A DNA stretch of 64,000 nt from Lateolabrax maculatus (Eukaryota; Chordata; Actinopteri; Acropomatiformes; Lateolabracidae): positions 5,721,001 through 5,785,000 of the forward strand of contig CM062214.1 in the NCBI GenBank assembly GCA_031216445.1, given 5' to 3'. Below are positions 24,501 through 30,328 of the stretch, one piece after another. How positions within the stretch are numbered: the stretch's first letter is position 1; each line of letters starts with the position of its first letter. The notes beneath the pieces were generated by a model, which ran no database searches, was not told the origin of the DNA, and saw only the letters and a list, made by a program, of their open reading frames with translations. The translations under genes and the position numbers were made by a program.

Positions 24501-27500
24501 AATGCCTCAAAACACTGCCTACATATCATGGCTTTTAAAGCGCGTGCCATTTTATACCTTGTTGGTTGCTGCTGTCTCTCAAAAGACTGATCCAGATTGC
24601 CATTATAATAGTCTACGTTATCTGATGGAGAGGATGAGAACTGAGGAGTGAGTGTGTGTGTGCGGCAGGGGGTAGATGAAAGTGGACTGGAGCTTGGAGA
24701 CACTGAGTCACTCCCTTTGCAGGCTCACAAACAACTGGATAAAAATAGAAAAAGCAGGCAGATGAAGAAGGAAGACAGACAGACAGCGAGATGAAGAGAG
24801 GCAGGTGGACAGACAGAGAGGCGGGCAGGCACGAAAGGCAGACCAGCAGAGAGGCGAGACAGACGGGTTGGCAGAAAATCAATCGACTTCAGCTGAGGGA
24901 GCGATCAGATAGGGGAGATGGAGGAAAGGGGGCATGCGAGAAATGTAAATATTGAGAAAGACGCAGTATGAGGTCGAGAGAGGGATTGTCTAAGAGAGAG
25001 AAGAGAGAGAAGAGAAGATGGAGAAGAAAGAGAAAGAGATTCTGTTGAAGAGGAACATAACAGAGGTTGGACAAATGAAAATAGAGACACAAACGATCGA
25101 CGTGGAGCAGCAGAACAGAACGATCACTTGACTGCACTGCTTGGATACAGGAAAAAGAAAATAATCATTTACTCTATTCATTTCCATTACCATGTTTGTG
25201 TGTCAGAGAGAGTATGAGTGTGTGTGTCATAACCTCTCTAAGCAAACACTGCCCGACTGTTCAACAGGTTATTTCTACTCAGACTCAAACGCTGTCTGCG
25301 TTAGTCACCTCTCTCCATTCTTCTGTAGCACCATTCAGATGAGTCCTTGTGAGGTGAATGAGCAGGAGGAGAAAACGATGAATACTGTAAAATACTGTAA
25401 ACTGATGACACACTCAAGAATAGGATGTGTGCACATATGAAGAGCCACCACTGTGGCATTATCTTACTAGCATCAGATAGAAAAGCACTTTTACTTGTAC
25501 AGACTTGTTGGACTTGGTAGTGAGTATATTGAATGCAAAGGCTCTGAAAACCATTTAACATCTACAAATGTTCTGTACTACAGTGTTTTACTTCTTATGA
25601 GACAACGCTTTACTTACATACAAAATGAAGGGCCTATGAGCTTTATTTACTAGCCATCTTTATCTATTAGCCATTGACCTGTGTTTATTGGCCTTATGAT
25701 TTACTAGCCACTGACCCTTATTTACTAGCCACTGACCCATGCTTACCATCCAGTGAATTCCATTTACTATCCACTGATCTGTGTTTACTAGCCCCTGATG
25801 TGACCAGCGTGTACATGGACATATTACAAGAAGTACGATTAATGAGTTCATAACTCAGTAAAATCTTCTCAGATTAAACGTATTATCCTGATAAACAAAC
25901 TTCTTATAATTTAGTAACCATTGCAATGTGTTGTACTAGTTACTGACATGAATTTACTTGTCACAGAATTGTTTATTAGCCACTGACACATAGATAGACT
26001 GGTTAGTTACTTCTGATCTGTTTTGATTCGCTCCTGACCTGTTTCCAAGTCACTGACCTGTGGTTACAGTGAGCTGAGGGGTCACTATAGTCGAGCTTGT
26101 AGGAGACACTGACCTGTGCATAGGCTGTGGAGTCATTCAGAGCTCTCTGCAGGGCGTGGCTCAGTCCTTTAGAGAGGTTCTGTTTCAGGATCAGATCCAG
26201 ACGGTTCCTGCGCAGCTCAATGGACAGAACTATGAAGGAAAAAATATAAAAATCAGAGCTCAGTGAACCTGTGCCCAGTTTGTTAATGTTTAGCTTTTTT
26301 AATATTCTGTGACATATATCATTTTGATCACACTTGTTGCCTCAAATAACAATATAATGTCATACTTTAGCTGGTAGGGATTCAATATCTTGCCTAAGGA
26401 CACTTAAGGACACAGGAGGTTGGTCTTTGGCCTCTGGTTAAATGTATCCTTGTTTACCTCGCAAAGCTGCTGCCAAACCGAGGAAAGGTTTTAGTACTCT
26501 GGTAAATGTAATCAAAGGCTACAGTCTCCAGCTTCTTATTAATTTAAGTGTTTATGCTCCAGGAAAATCTGCCCTTGCTTTTGTGCAAGATTTAATTAAT
26601 TTGTGTGCATGTAATTACATCCTGGATATAAAATAGGTACATTGTGCCTGTGTGAGTTTCTGAAATGGCATTTTAAGTGTATTCATCATTACTTTGTAAT
26701 CATTCCAGAAGAATGGCAAAAACTTGCCCTTTACAAAGTGTCTAGTATGTTGTTGGTAATTTGAAAAGGGACATGCAGTACCTGATGTAACAGTAGAGTG
26801 TTGTTTTGGAGAATGTGCTGATGTTTTTTGGCGTTCAACGTTACTTTTACTCTTTGTTCTTTATCTCCTACACAACTAAAATTATTGATTATTTTATTAA
26901 CATTTTCTTACTCCAGATTAATCCTAATAATGGGGTTTTAGTCTCGTACCTGTTCTGACCCAGTACTTCTCGGTCACGTTGCACGGTAGAGGACCTTCCT
27001 CCGCGATGGTACTGGACGGAGGTTCTGTGGTCGTGGTGGGAGGCGGCGTGGTTTGGACCGGTATGAACACAGTGGTGGCAGGTACCTTTGTTGTTGCGGT
27101 TGTGGTGGTGGTAGTAGAAGTAGTGGTGGTGGCAGCAGTAGTTGTTGCAGGTGTAGTTGTTGTAGTAGTGGTTGGAGGAGTCGTGGTGGTGGTGGTGGTT
27201 GGGGGGACCGTAGTGGTGGTAGTGGCAGGTGTGGTTGTAGTGGTGGTTGTCGGCCAAGTTGTAGCCGCTGTGGTCAGCTTGAGGCTCGTTGTTTGCTGCG
27301 TGGTTGTAGCAGCAGTGGCATTTGGTGGTACAGTTACAGCGCTCCCAGTGGTCACCGCCTGTGTCACCATGTCAGCAGCAGTCACAGTAAGAGTGGTCGT
27401 TGAGGGCGTTGTTGTGGTTACTGTCGTCAGCTGAAGGCTGTCATTGGTCACAGTGTCCTGGCTTGTGGTGTGAGAAACTGTGGTTGATCCTGAAGGTGTT

Positions 27501-30328
27501 TGTGTTTGTGCCGTGGTGGATAACGTCAAAGTTGAGGTGGCGGTGGGTGACAGAGATGCGTTTATGGTGGTGGTTGATGTGGTCATGTGTCGTGAGGTGT
27601 TTCTGGCGCGCGCGGGGACAGTGATGTTCCACTGGTGGGTGGAGAAAGGGCTGGTGACGTTAGCAGGAAGTGTGACATCGTGGTCGCCCACCGTGGAGAG
27701 GAGTGACTCTGGGACAGTGGGGAGATCCCACGCTGGCCGGCTGCTCACTGACTCCTCTGCAGGGAGGAAAACATTTGGAAATCAATGATAGTAAAGGATG
27801 TCTGGTGTTTTTTTCTACTTTACAACTATTCTTTTATTTGTCTACTAATCCCTTGAAAAGACCAAAACCAACAATGCATTGATCCTATTAACAAGCAATG
27901 TCTGTGAAGTGCGATACATCTTATTCCTCTGTGTCACAGAGCTGCATTGTTGTCCAAAACTATATAAAACACATCAATGAGCCACACCGTTGTACTGGGG
28001 GACGTGTTCCTTCATTACTATGAACACACACTGTAGTTTATTTTAAGTCAATCCCACAAACCATCCTGCTTCCAAAGATACTCACTAGACCAAATGTGTA
28101 TTCACCAACAGCAGAGAGAAGTCCCAAACAAATGCACTATTTACTCCCATTTGAGTAATGGCACTACAGTGCCCAGCAGTTTTAGGAAGTGATTGAGCCA
28201 TTTTTAAAAATTAAACTGTATTTCTTCAGTAAGAACTAATGGGTTTGAGAGCCACAGACAGGGTAGGAATGCCTGAAAATATTGAGAATCGAGCCAATGG
28301 ATTGTTGTTTTGGTCTTTTTATGGCATTTGTTGACAATAACAAAATGATACAATATAGCCAGCATTATCCTTCAAAATATACAACATGAGACTATACAGT
28401 ATAATGGTGTCATTTGCTCAGAGAAAAATCTAACAATGAGGATGGTAAAATAACATATGTTGTATTGCTTTAACTTAATGAAACCCTTCTCCCTGTTCTC
28501 ATCTACACATGGGTCATTACAATTTAGATTGAATTTGAATAAAAAAAAGTAAATGCACCCGAGATGCATGCAAAGATCCATTCACTAAATGAATCTCCAG
28601 CTGGACACAGATGCATTTTACTTCTTAGCAAAATGTGAAGCAGTGCACCTTAAATTCACTTAAAGCAACGATGCAAAGGGATCCATGCATAAAGAAGGTC
28701 ATGCAAATGAGACAGTTGATAACAAAACTTGTGGAGACTGAATTCTCAGTTTTCCCACAAAGGAGGAACAAGGAATGATGAGGAGGTTATTGTCAATTTA
28801 AACATACGTAAAATGAAGTGCACAGCAGTTTCAATTTTGCATAGGAAATAGAAATCCAATTTTACAAGGCAAACCACAGGAGCATTTTAATGTCAGGAGT
28901 TTCTGTAATCGATCTAAATCATCTCTAGACGACATACTGAAATCACACGCATGTCGATAAGAAGTGTAAACGAGGCTGGAGTGAACAAAAGATAGCCAAT
29001 AAATCCTTTCAGTCTGAGAGAGATCCAGATTTCCTCTTATCCTCCCCTCACATTACCACATGAGGATGTGTTATGTATTGTGACTGTGATGTGAATCGAT
29101 GTGACAGGAAATACTGGACAACGGGATTTTAGCTTTTGTTCACTCTCGTGTCAGAAGCTAAAATATATGTGGAGGAATTACCTTGTTGACGATGTCACTG
29201 TTATTGTCATGATGGCGTAACAGGAAGTGGAAACACATGGATGTAGTGGAATGGGACAGGGCATGGTGGTGAGGATGAGGAAGAGGACAAAGATGATGAT
29301 AATAATGATGACGATGATGATGATGATGATGATGGCAATATGATAAAGGTGATGACAAAATGATGAGGATGGCGATGGGATGATGAAGACGATGGTTGTT
29401 TACGTGGCTATCATGATATCAAAGCTGAAAATTACACTATGACAATGGTTATTAATGAGGAAGATTAATGAAGAACACTATTAGAACAAGTTTCATTAAT
29501 TAAGGGTGTGATTGGCCAATCACTGTTAAGGGGAGGGGCTTAGCAAACAATTTCAAAAGTTGTCAGAAAAATTCTGCACCATACCCAAACTGGAGCTGCT
29601 GTTGATGTTGGAGGAGTTGCTGTTGACAACAACCAGAGAGACGTTGTCTGATCCCGCTGCCTGGCCATCTCTGTTACTGGCTGAAGAAGAGGAGGGAGAG
29701 GGTGAGGAGAGTGGCAAAGAGGAGGCTTTTGTTGTAGAGGAGGAGGAGGCAGAGGAGGAGGAGGAAGAGGAGGAAGCCTTGGATGACGATGAAAAGGAGC
29801 TTCTGGTCCAAGCAGCTTTGGACAGCAGTCCTAAAGGTTTTCCTAACGCTGGTGCCTGAAGCTCCGCTGTCTCTGCCAGCGTGGTGGGGTCTGGCGAGAA
29901 GGCCGCCTGCTCTCTTTGGCCCCCTCTGCGCGTCTGCGGCCTCTGCTGCCCAAGCCAGGCAGCCGGGTCCCTGGGCATGCTTGGCGGGTCCCCTCCCTCC
30001 GCATCCCCATGTCTCCATTCAGTCCCGACTTTAGCCCAGGCAGAGGTTCGCGTCAAAATCCCAGTCTCTGCAAAGACTCTGCCACCTACCCCGGCACGCA
30101 CTCCTGTTTCTGTTTCAGTCCAAACTGCTGTTCTGGCCTCAGCGAACACTTTACCCTCAGGCCAAACTCCTGGTCCAGCTCCGGGACCACCGTCAGTCCC
30201 AGCCATCGCATCTTCGTCTTTAGCCCTAGCTCTGTCTCCAGTCCCTGGGGCGGCTGAGAGGTTAGAGGGCACTGCGGGGTCCAGAGGCCAGACAACCCGT
30301 CTCATTGACTCATGGTGACCTTCCTCAG
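5501..30328 (-). CDS. KIAA1549/KIAA1549L: KIAA1549/KIAA1549L-family type-I membrane protein, partial gene (10 exons)
   Basis: Partial coding region joined from ten exons on the minus strand: 30328-29585, 27756-26950, 26229-26114, 22124-21902, 19157-19024, 17008-16840, 10103-10044, 9057-8897, 7934-7763, 5661-5501. All internal boundaries are AG/GT and all phases match, giving about 915 codons without a stop. The order is Ser-rich region, Thr-rich mucin-like region, three SEA-like modules, one membrane helix, then a basic juxtamembrane segment. About a dozen N-glycosylation sequons, all before the helix, support an extracellular N-terminal part. The family call rests on my recognition of the ectodomain and transmembrane arrangement of human KIAA1549 and its paralogue KIAA1549L; I cannot tell which paralogue this is. 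Human KIAA1549 is known as the partner of BRAF in pilocytic astrocytoma fusions; its normal function is poorly defined. Both ends are missing: the signal-peptide exon and most tail exons are not seen. Confidence 0.85.
5662..7762. other. Intron between exons i and j
   Basis: Holds one well-recognised dispersed repeat (5893-6140) and a possible short fragment of a similar repeat near 7525-7600 (TAAAGGAATAGTTTGACATT). Nothing else is identifiable. Confidence 0.7.
5893..6140 (+). repeat. Common teleost dispersed repeat (GTTAGCTTAGCTTAGC type)
   Basis: The order AATAGTTCAACA, CACTTTCTTG, TGTCTGTACACTGTATATGG, GTTAGCTTAGCTTAGC, GGGGGAAACAGCTGGCCTGG, AAGCTCACTAACAC, TTGTTTAATCTGTACAAAC matches from memory a very abundant non-coding repeat of percomorph fishes. 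It is probably a non-autonomous DNA transposon, but its class is not evident from this copy. Confidence 0.75.
7763..7934 (-). CDS. KIAA1549/KIAA1549L: Exon i: strand half of SEA-like module 3
   Basis: A 172-nt exon with acceptor CGTCCTCTTCCAG and donor GAAC|GTAAGC, phase 0 to phase 1, 57 codons. It reads MVSMRRLPGPKNPAEMTYYA, then QLKGAPITGTNAAKTL, and ends LTLGYFVQVQAE with a split Pro codon. The initial Met is internal: it is the first codon after the junction with exon h (TVQ-MVS), not a start. The two-strand pattern matches exons d and f. PGPKNPAEMTYY is one of the stretches I recognise best as KIAA1549-family sequence. Confidence 0.94.
7935..8896. other. Intron between exons h and i
   Basis: A short intron of 962 nt. 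Apart from the repeat fragment near its 5' splice site (8772-8870) no feature is identifiable. Confidence 0.75.
8772..8870 (+). repeat. Fragment of a teleost 'GCTGCAACTAACGATTATTT' repeat
   Basis: AGCTGCAACTAACGATTATT, then TTTCTCAATTAATCGATTCA and ATTGTTTGAGCAATAAAATG, matches the core of an abundant fish repeat often seen as truncated pieces. It ends roughly 30 nt from the donor of exon h. Confidence 0.75.
8897..9057 (-). CDS. KIAA1549/KIAA1549L: Exon h: helix half of SEA-like module 3 with a furin-like site
   Basis: A 161-nt exon with acceptor TCTCTCCTCACAG and donor ACAG|GTAGGC, phase 1 to phase 0, 53 codons. It reads IQDVDSSSLEANYQSF, then the helix ASLMEQRLAELFLVAG, then a basic stretch GSRTARSRRATTVGG and ends YTVQ. 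RSRR (encoded 8927-8938) fits the furin-type R-X-R/K-R pattern and lies between the helix and the following strand of the module. The phase pattern and helix match exons c and e. A fragment of a dispersed repeat ends about 30 nt beyond its donor. Confidence 0.93.
9058..10043. other. Intron between exons g and h
   Basis: 986 nt. The part next to exon h is purine-rich on the plus strand (pyrimidine-rich in the transcript sense) over about 9060-9360, giving an unusually long pyrimidine stretch before the acceptor. It also holds (CA)n at about 9510-9546 and (TG)n at 9999-10030. Confidence 0.75.
9999..10030. repeat. (TG)n microsatellite next to exon g donor
   Basis: About 16 TG units. On the transcribed strand this is a (CA)n tract beginning 13 nt after the donor GT of exon g. 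CA repeats in introns are known binding sites for hnRNP L and can change exon inclusion. Confidence 0.95.
10044..10103 (-). CDS. KIAA1549/KIAA1549L: Exon g: 60-nt symmetric linker exon
   Basis: A small exon found from splice signals and phase continuity. The acceptor is CTCTCCAG, preceded by a (CT)n microsatellite that serves as its pyrimidine tract. The donor is ACAG|GTAAAT, with a (CA)n microsatellite 13 nt further into the intron. It is phase 1 at both ends and adds exactly 20 codons: Pro completed at the junction, LEYHNLNTSMATKNYWVIT, then V completed into exon h. It contains a sequon (NTS). The NYWVIT ending mirrors KYWVRT at the end of exon b, so this exon seems to be the linker leading into module 3. 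Because it is symmetric, skipping it would keep the reading frame. Confidence 0.88.
10107..10147. repeat. (GA)n microsatellite forming the polypyrimidine tract of exon g
   Basis: Near-pure GA repeat on the plus strand, which is (CT)n in the transcript, placed directly before the CAG acceptor of the 60-nt exon g. Confidence 0.95.
11798..12348 (+). mobile_element. TIR family A copy, about 551 bp (non-autonomous DNA transposon)
   Basis: Begins TAAAGGATAAGGCTG and ends CAGCCGTATTCTTTA, whose reverse complement TAAAGAATACGGCTG matches the start at 13 of 15 bases. Internal words (AGACCAAAACCAACA, CTGACTTCCCTACCCTGTCT, GTGGCTCATTGATGTGTTTT, GAAGGAACATATCAC) recur in inverse order and complement in the copy at 27792-28373. 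A (TG)n tract lies at about 12152-12180. There is no coding capacity, which fits a MITE. Confidence 0.75.
12704..12733. repeat. Poly-T tract
   Basis: About 30 T in a row on the plus strand, a possible poly-A tail of an old minus-strand retrotransposon, but no element body is recognisable beside it. Confidence 0.8.
16212..16281. repeat. TG/CA palindrome and (AT)n tract
   Basis: TGTATGTGTGTGTGTGTACA is followed by CACACACACACAG, so the two halves are complementary and could fold back. An A run and about 12 AT units follow. Confidence 0.85.
16283..16375. repeat. Short inverted repeat around an ACTTCCGG core
   Basis: CTCGCTCCTCG near 16290 and CGAGGAGCAAG near 16357 are complementary at 10 of 11 positions and enclose about 55 nt containing AAGATGGCAGACC and ACTTCCGGTTCAAGTGAGG. 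It may be a small MITE or SINE fragment. Confidence 0.45.
16840..17008 (-). CDS. KIAA1549/KIAA1549L: Exon f: strand half of SEA-like module 2
   Basis: A 169-nt exon with acceptor TTATCGTCAG and donor GAGC|GTAAGT, phase 0 to phase 1, 56 codons. It reads IQAVSQELGSPSVSLVYVV, then a turn KNQDAILNGTISSGLL with a sequon (NGT), and ends with hydrophobic LVGYFLFYPPLVIAE. The pattern S-V-S-L-V-Y-V-V, turn, then a second strand and helix matches V-T-L-G-Y-Y-V in exon d and A-E-M-T-Y-Y-A in exon i. The final AE plus a split Pro codon recurs at the end of exon i (VQAE-P), another sign of duplication. Confidence 0.93.
17009..19023. other. Intron between exons e and f
   Basis: 2,015 nt, half of it a LINE fragment (17640-18715) in the orientation opposite to the gene. 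The remainder shows nothing identifiable. Confidence 0.8.
17640..18715 (+). mobile_element. 5'-truncated, internally deleted LINE fragment (CR1/L2/Rex1-like)
   Basis: Translated pieces in shifting frames resemble non-LTR reverse transcriptase ORF2 as commonly seen in fish: KKEVSLAWSAQGLPDAADKY, EWWKKLFEELLNRTN, KKLLSGKVPGVNEICPEML, then KEGDQRVCSNYLGFTLLSPF and GKVYSMVLERRLCPIVEP. After about 18370 the sequence jumps to LRRVAWLSLRDRVRSSE and the C-terminal SQGRPRTCWR, HLAWEHLGI and LLPPKPSPG, so the segment with the catalytic Y/F-x-D-D box is absent. The 3' end GCGGAAGAAAATGGATGGAT carries the short tandem tail typical of these elements. Multiple stops and frameshifts show it is dead. The exact clade is uncertain. 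Confidence 0.88.
19024..19157 (-). CDS. KIAA1549/KIAA1549L: Exon e: helix half of SEA-like module 2
   Basis: A 134-nt exon with a strong acceptor (TTTCCCCCCAG) and donor GAG|GTACTA, phase 1 to phase 0, 44 codons. It completes V and reads LRFVGPTDNIYSCSFVQ, then MLEQRLENAYDEAQDKVLE. The MLEQRL helix is nearly the same as LMEQRLAEL in exon h and aligns with exon c, which supports an ancient duplication. It ends SRLTVE and joins IQAVSQ of exon f. One Cys is present and there are no sequons. Confidence 0.93.
20940..21190 (-). repeat. Family D dispersed repeat copy
   Basis: The word TGCTGCGCTATGTTCACCAG, followed by CTAATTGCTAACTTTG, GGTTTATCAGAGTTGTTCTA, GCTGCTGTTGGAAACCAGGT and CAGTGAACCAAAACA, matches a frequent teleost repeat. 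Its reverse complement shares AGCTGGTGAACATAG with the copies at 32560-32970 and 48390-48760. Confidence 0.65.
21449..21520. repeat. Long (TG)n microsatellite
   Basis: About 35 TG units with one GG interruption, ending in TGTGCGCGCAC, an alternating purine-pyrimidine stretch able to form Z-DNA. Confidence 0.95.
21902..22124 (-). CDS. KIAA1549/KIAA1549L: Exon d: strand half of SEA-like module 1
   Basis: A 223-nt exon with acceptor CTGTCTGTCACAG and donor ACAG|GTGATG, phase 0 to phase 1, 74 codons. It opens LERDDCSPHNVTLGYYV, continues with a second strand-like piece SGKTVYISSLVVEAL, then a helix and a Pro-rich stretch ending HLQLKT. It contains one sequon (NVT) and one Cys. The strand-turn-strand pattern followed by a helix matches exons f and i, and this copy is the longest of the three. 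The frame join to exon c gives YAQ-LERDD and to exon e gives LKT-V-LRFVG. Confidence 0.93.
23280..24230. repeat. AT-rich degenerate repeat region
   Basis: Nearly 1 kb of very AT-rich DNA with many loosely repeated TTTATAAA, AACAGTTTAT and CATTTAATA-like words and GTTAACTAGT near the left end. It resembles AT-rich non-autonomous DNA transposons of fish, but no terminal repeats could be fixed. Confidence 0.4.
24600..25090. repeat. Purine-rich GACA/GAGA low-complexity block
   Basis: Long plus-strand stretch of G and A with GACAGACAGACAG near 24774 and GAGAGAGAAGAGAGAG near 24995. The minus-strand Leu/Ser-rich open frames here are artefacts of it. Confidence 0.75.
25646..26118. repeat. 21-bp minisatellite in two arrays, reaching the exon c donor
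   Basis: Diverged 21-bp units, approximate consensus TTTACTAGCCACTGACCTGT plus G, occur at 25663-25683, 25700-25720, 25721-25741, 25742-25762, 25763-25783 and 25784-25804, and again at 25932-25952, 25972-25992, 26021-26041 and 26042-26062. Partial units lie at 25646, 25684 and 25953. A last unit-like sequence at 26098-26118 contains the splice donor of exon c. Confidence 0.8.
26114..26229 (-). CDS. KIAA1549/KIAA1549L: Exon c: helix half of SEA-like module 1
   Basis: A 116-nt exon with acceptor TTCCTTCATAG and donor CACAG|GTCAGT. It enters at phase 1 and leaves at phase 0. Its 38 codons complete V at the junction and read LSIELRRNRLDLILK, then a predicted amphipathic helix ending ALNDSTAYAQ, with sequons NLS and NDS. 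This is the first of three exons in the gene with the same phase pattern and the same layout, a short strand followed by a long helix containing L...L..AL or LEQRL; compare exons e and h. Its donor sequence matches the unit of the 21-bp minisatellite that lies immediately downstream in the intron. Confidence 0.92.
26230..26949. other. Intron between exons b and c
   Basis: 720 nt with no identifiable repeat or motif beyond the splice sites. Confidence 0.8.
26950..27756 (-). CDS. KIAA1549/KIAA1549L: Exon b: Thr-rich mucin-like region ending in a YWV motif
   Basis: This 807-nt exon follows the acceptor TCCTCCCTGCAG and ends ACA G before GTACGA (phase 1 at both ends, 268 whole codons). It begins ESVSSRPAWDLP and carries sequons NVT, NIT, NTS, NAS, NDS and NAT. 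A Thr/Pro-rich tract of roughly 60 residues follows, encoded about 27070-27260, with runs of seven Thr separated by PA, VPP and PP. Dense Thr/Pro is typical of O-glycosylated mucin-like stalks. The exon ends with a sequon, a Cys and TEKYWVRT; the YWV.T ending recurs at the end of the 60-nt exon g, just before another module. The Val/Gly-rich open frames on the plus strand are shadows of the Thr codons. The GT-rich repeats make this exon likely to vary in length between individuals. Confidence 0.85.
27070..27260. repeat. Coding ACN-triplet (Thr) repeat inside exon b
   Basis: On the minus strand the codons are mostly ACC, ACT, ACA and ACG, forming Thr runs broken by Pro and Ala. The mixture of synonymous codons argues that long Thr tracts are kept by selection on the protein as well as by replication slippage. 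Confidence 0.8.
27792..28373 (-). mobile_element. TIR family A copy, inverted, about 582 bp
   Basis: Begins TAAAGGATGTCTGG and ends CCAGCATTATCCTTCA, imperfect inverted ends. Read on the minus strand its internal order follows the copy at 11798-12348: GTTTTGGTC complement near one end, ATTCCTACCCTGTCTGTGGC, GTTCATAGTAATGAAGGAAC and GTGGCTCATTGATGTGTTTT. It ends 36 nt before the acceptor-exon junction of exon b. Confidence 0.78.
29280..29400. repeat. (GAT)n-rich microsatellite
   Basis: Imperfect GAT/GAC triplets, densest at 29293-29335. Confidence 0.85.
29585..30328 (-). CDS. KIAA1549/KIAA1549L: Exon a: Ser/Ala-rich N-terminal ectodomain
   Basis: This 744-nt exon is the most 5' exon found. 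It starts after the acceptor TTTCCTACAG with two bases of a split codon and ends TTG G before a GTATGG donor, so both junctions are phase 1. It encodes about 247 residues of low complexity. The first half is rich in Ala, Gly, Glu and Arg with loosely repeated FAE/AGTE/VRAG-like pieces. The second half has long Ser runs and sequons (NLS, NVS, NSS). Such regions are poorly conserved, so the family link comes from its in-frame join to the next exon rather than from similarity. The open frame continues upstream through an ATG at 30339-30341, which lies inside the acceptor's pyrimidine tract, so that ATG is usable only if transcription starts nearby. The Glu-rich frame on the opposite strand is a shadow of the Ser codons. 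Confidence 0.72.

Larger units (their letters stand above)
22125..26113. other. Intron between exons c and d (4 kb)
   Basis: Contains an AT-rich repeated stretch (23280-24230), a purine-rich block (24600-25090) and the 21-bp minisatellite (25646-26118) reaching exon c. No exon was found. Confidence 0.7.
27757..29584. other. Intron between exons a and b
   Basis: 1,828 nt. One third is the TIR family A copy at 27792-28373, and a (GAT)n-rich stretch lies at about 29280-29400. Nothing else is identifiable. Confidence 0.75.

Noticed and set aside
25660..25851. Minus-strand frame with QWLVN heptad repeats
   Set aside because: The heptad follows from the 21-bp minisatellite unit and lies in an intron; chance coding.
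26889..27257. Minus-strand His/Asn-rich frame
   Set aside because: Frame-shifted reading of the same Thr repeat as exon b; the Thr frame is the one consistent with both splice junctions.
26979..27434. Plus-strand Val-rich and Gly/Ser-rich open frames
   Set aside because: Shadows of the ACN threonine codons of exon b in other frames.
29560..29859. Plus-strand Glu-rich open frame
   Set aside because: Exact antisense of the Ser-rich codons of exon a (TCC/TCT read as GGA/AGA); no splice or similarity support.
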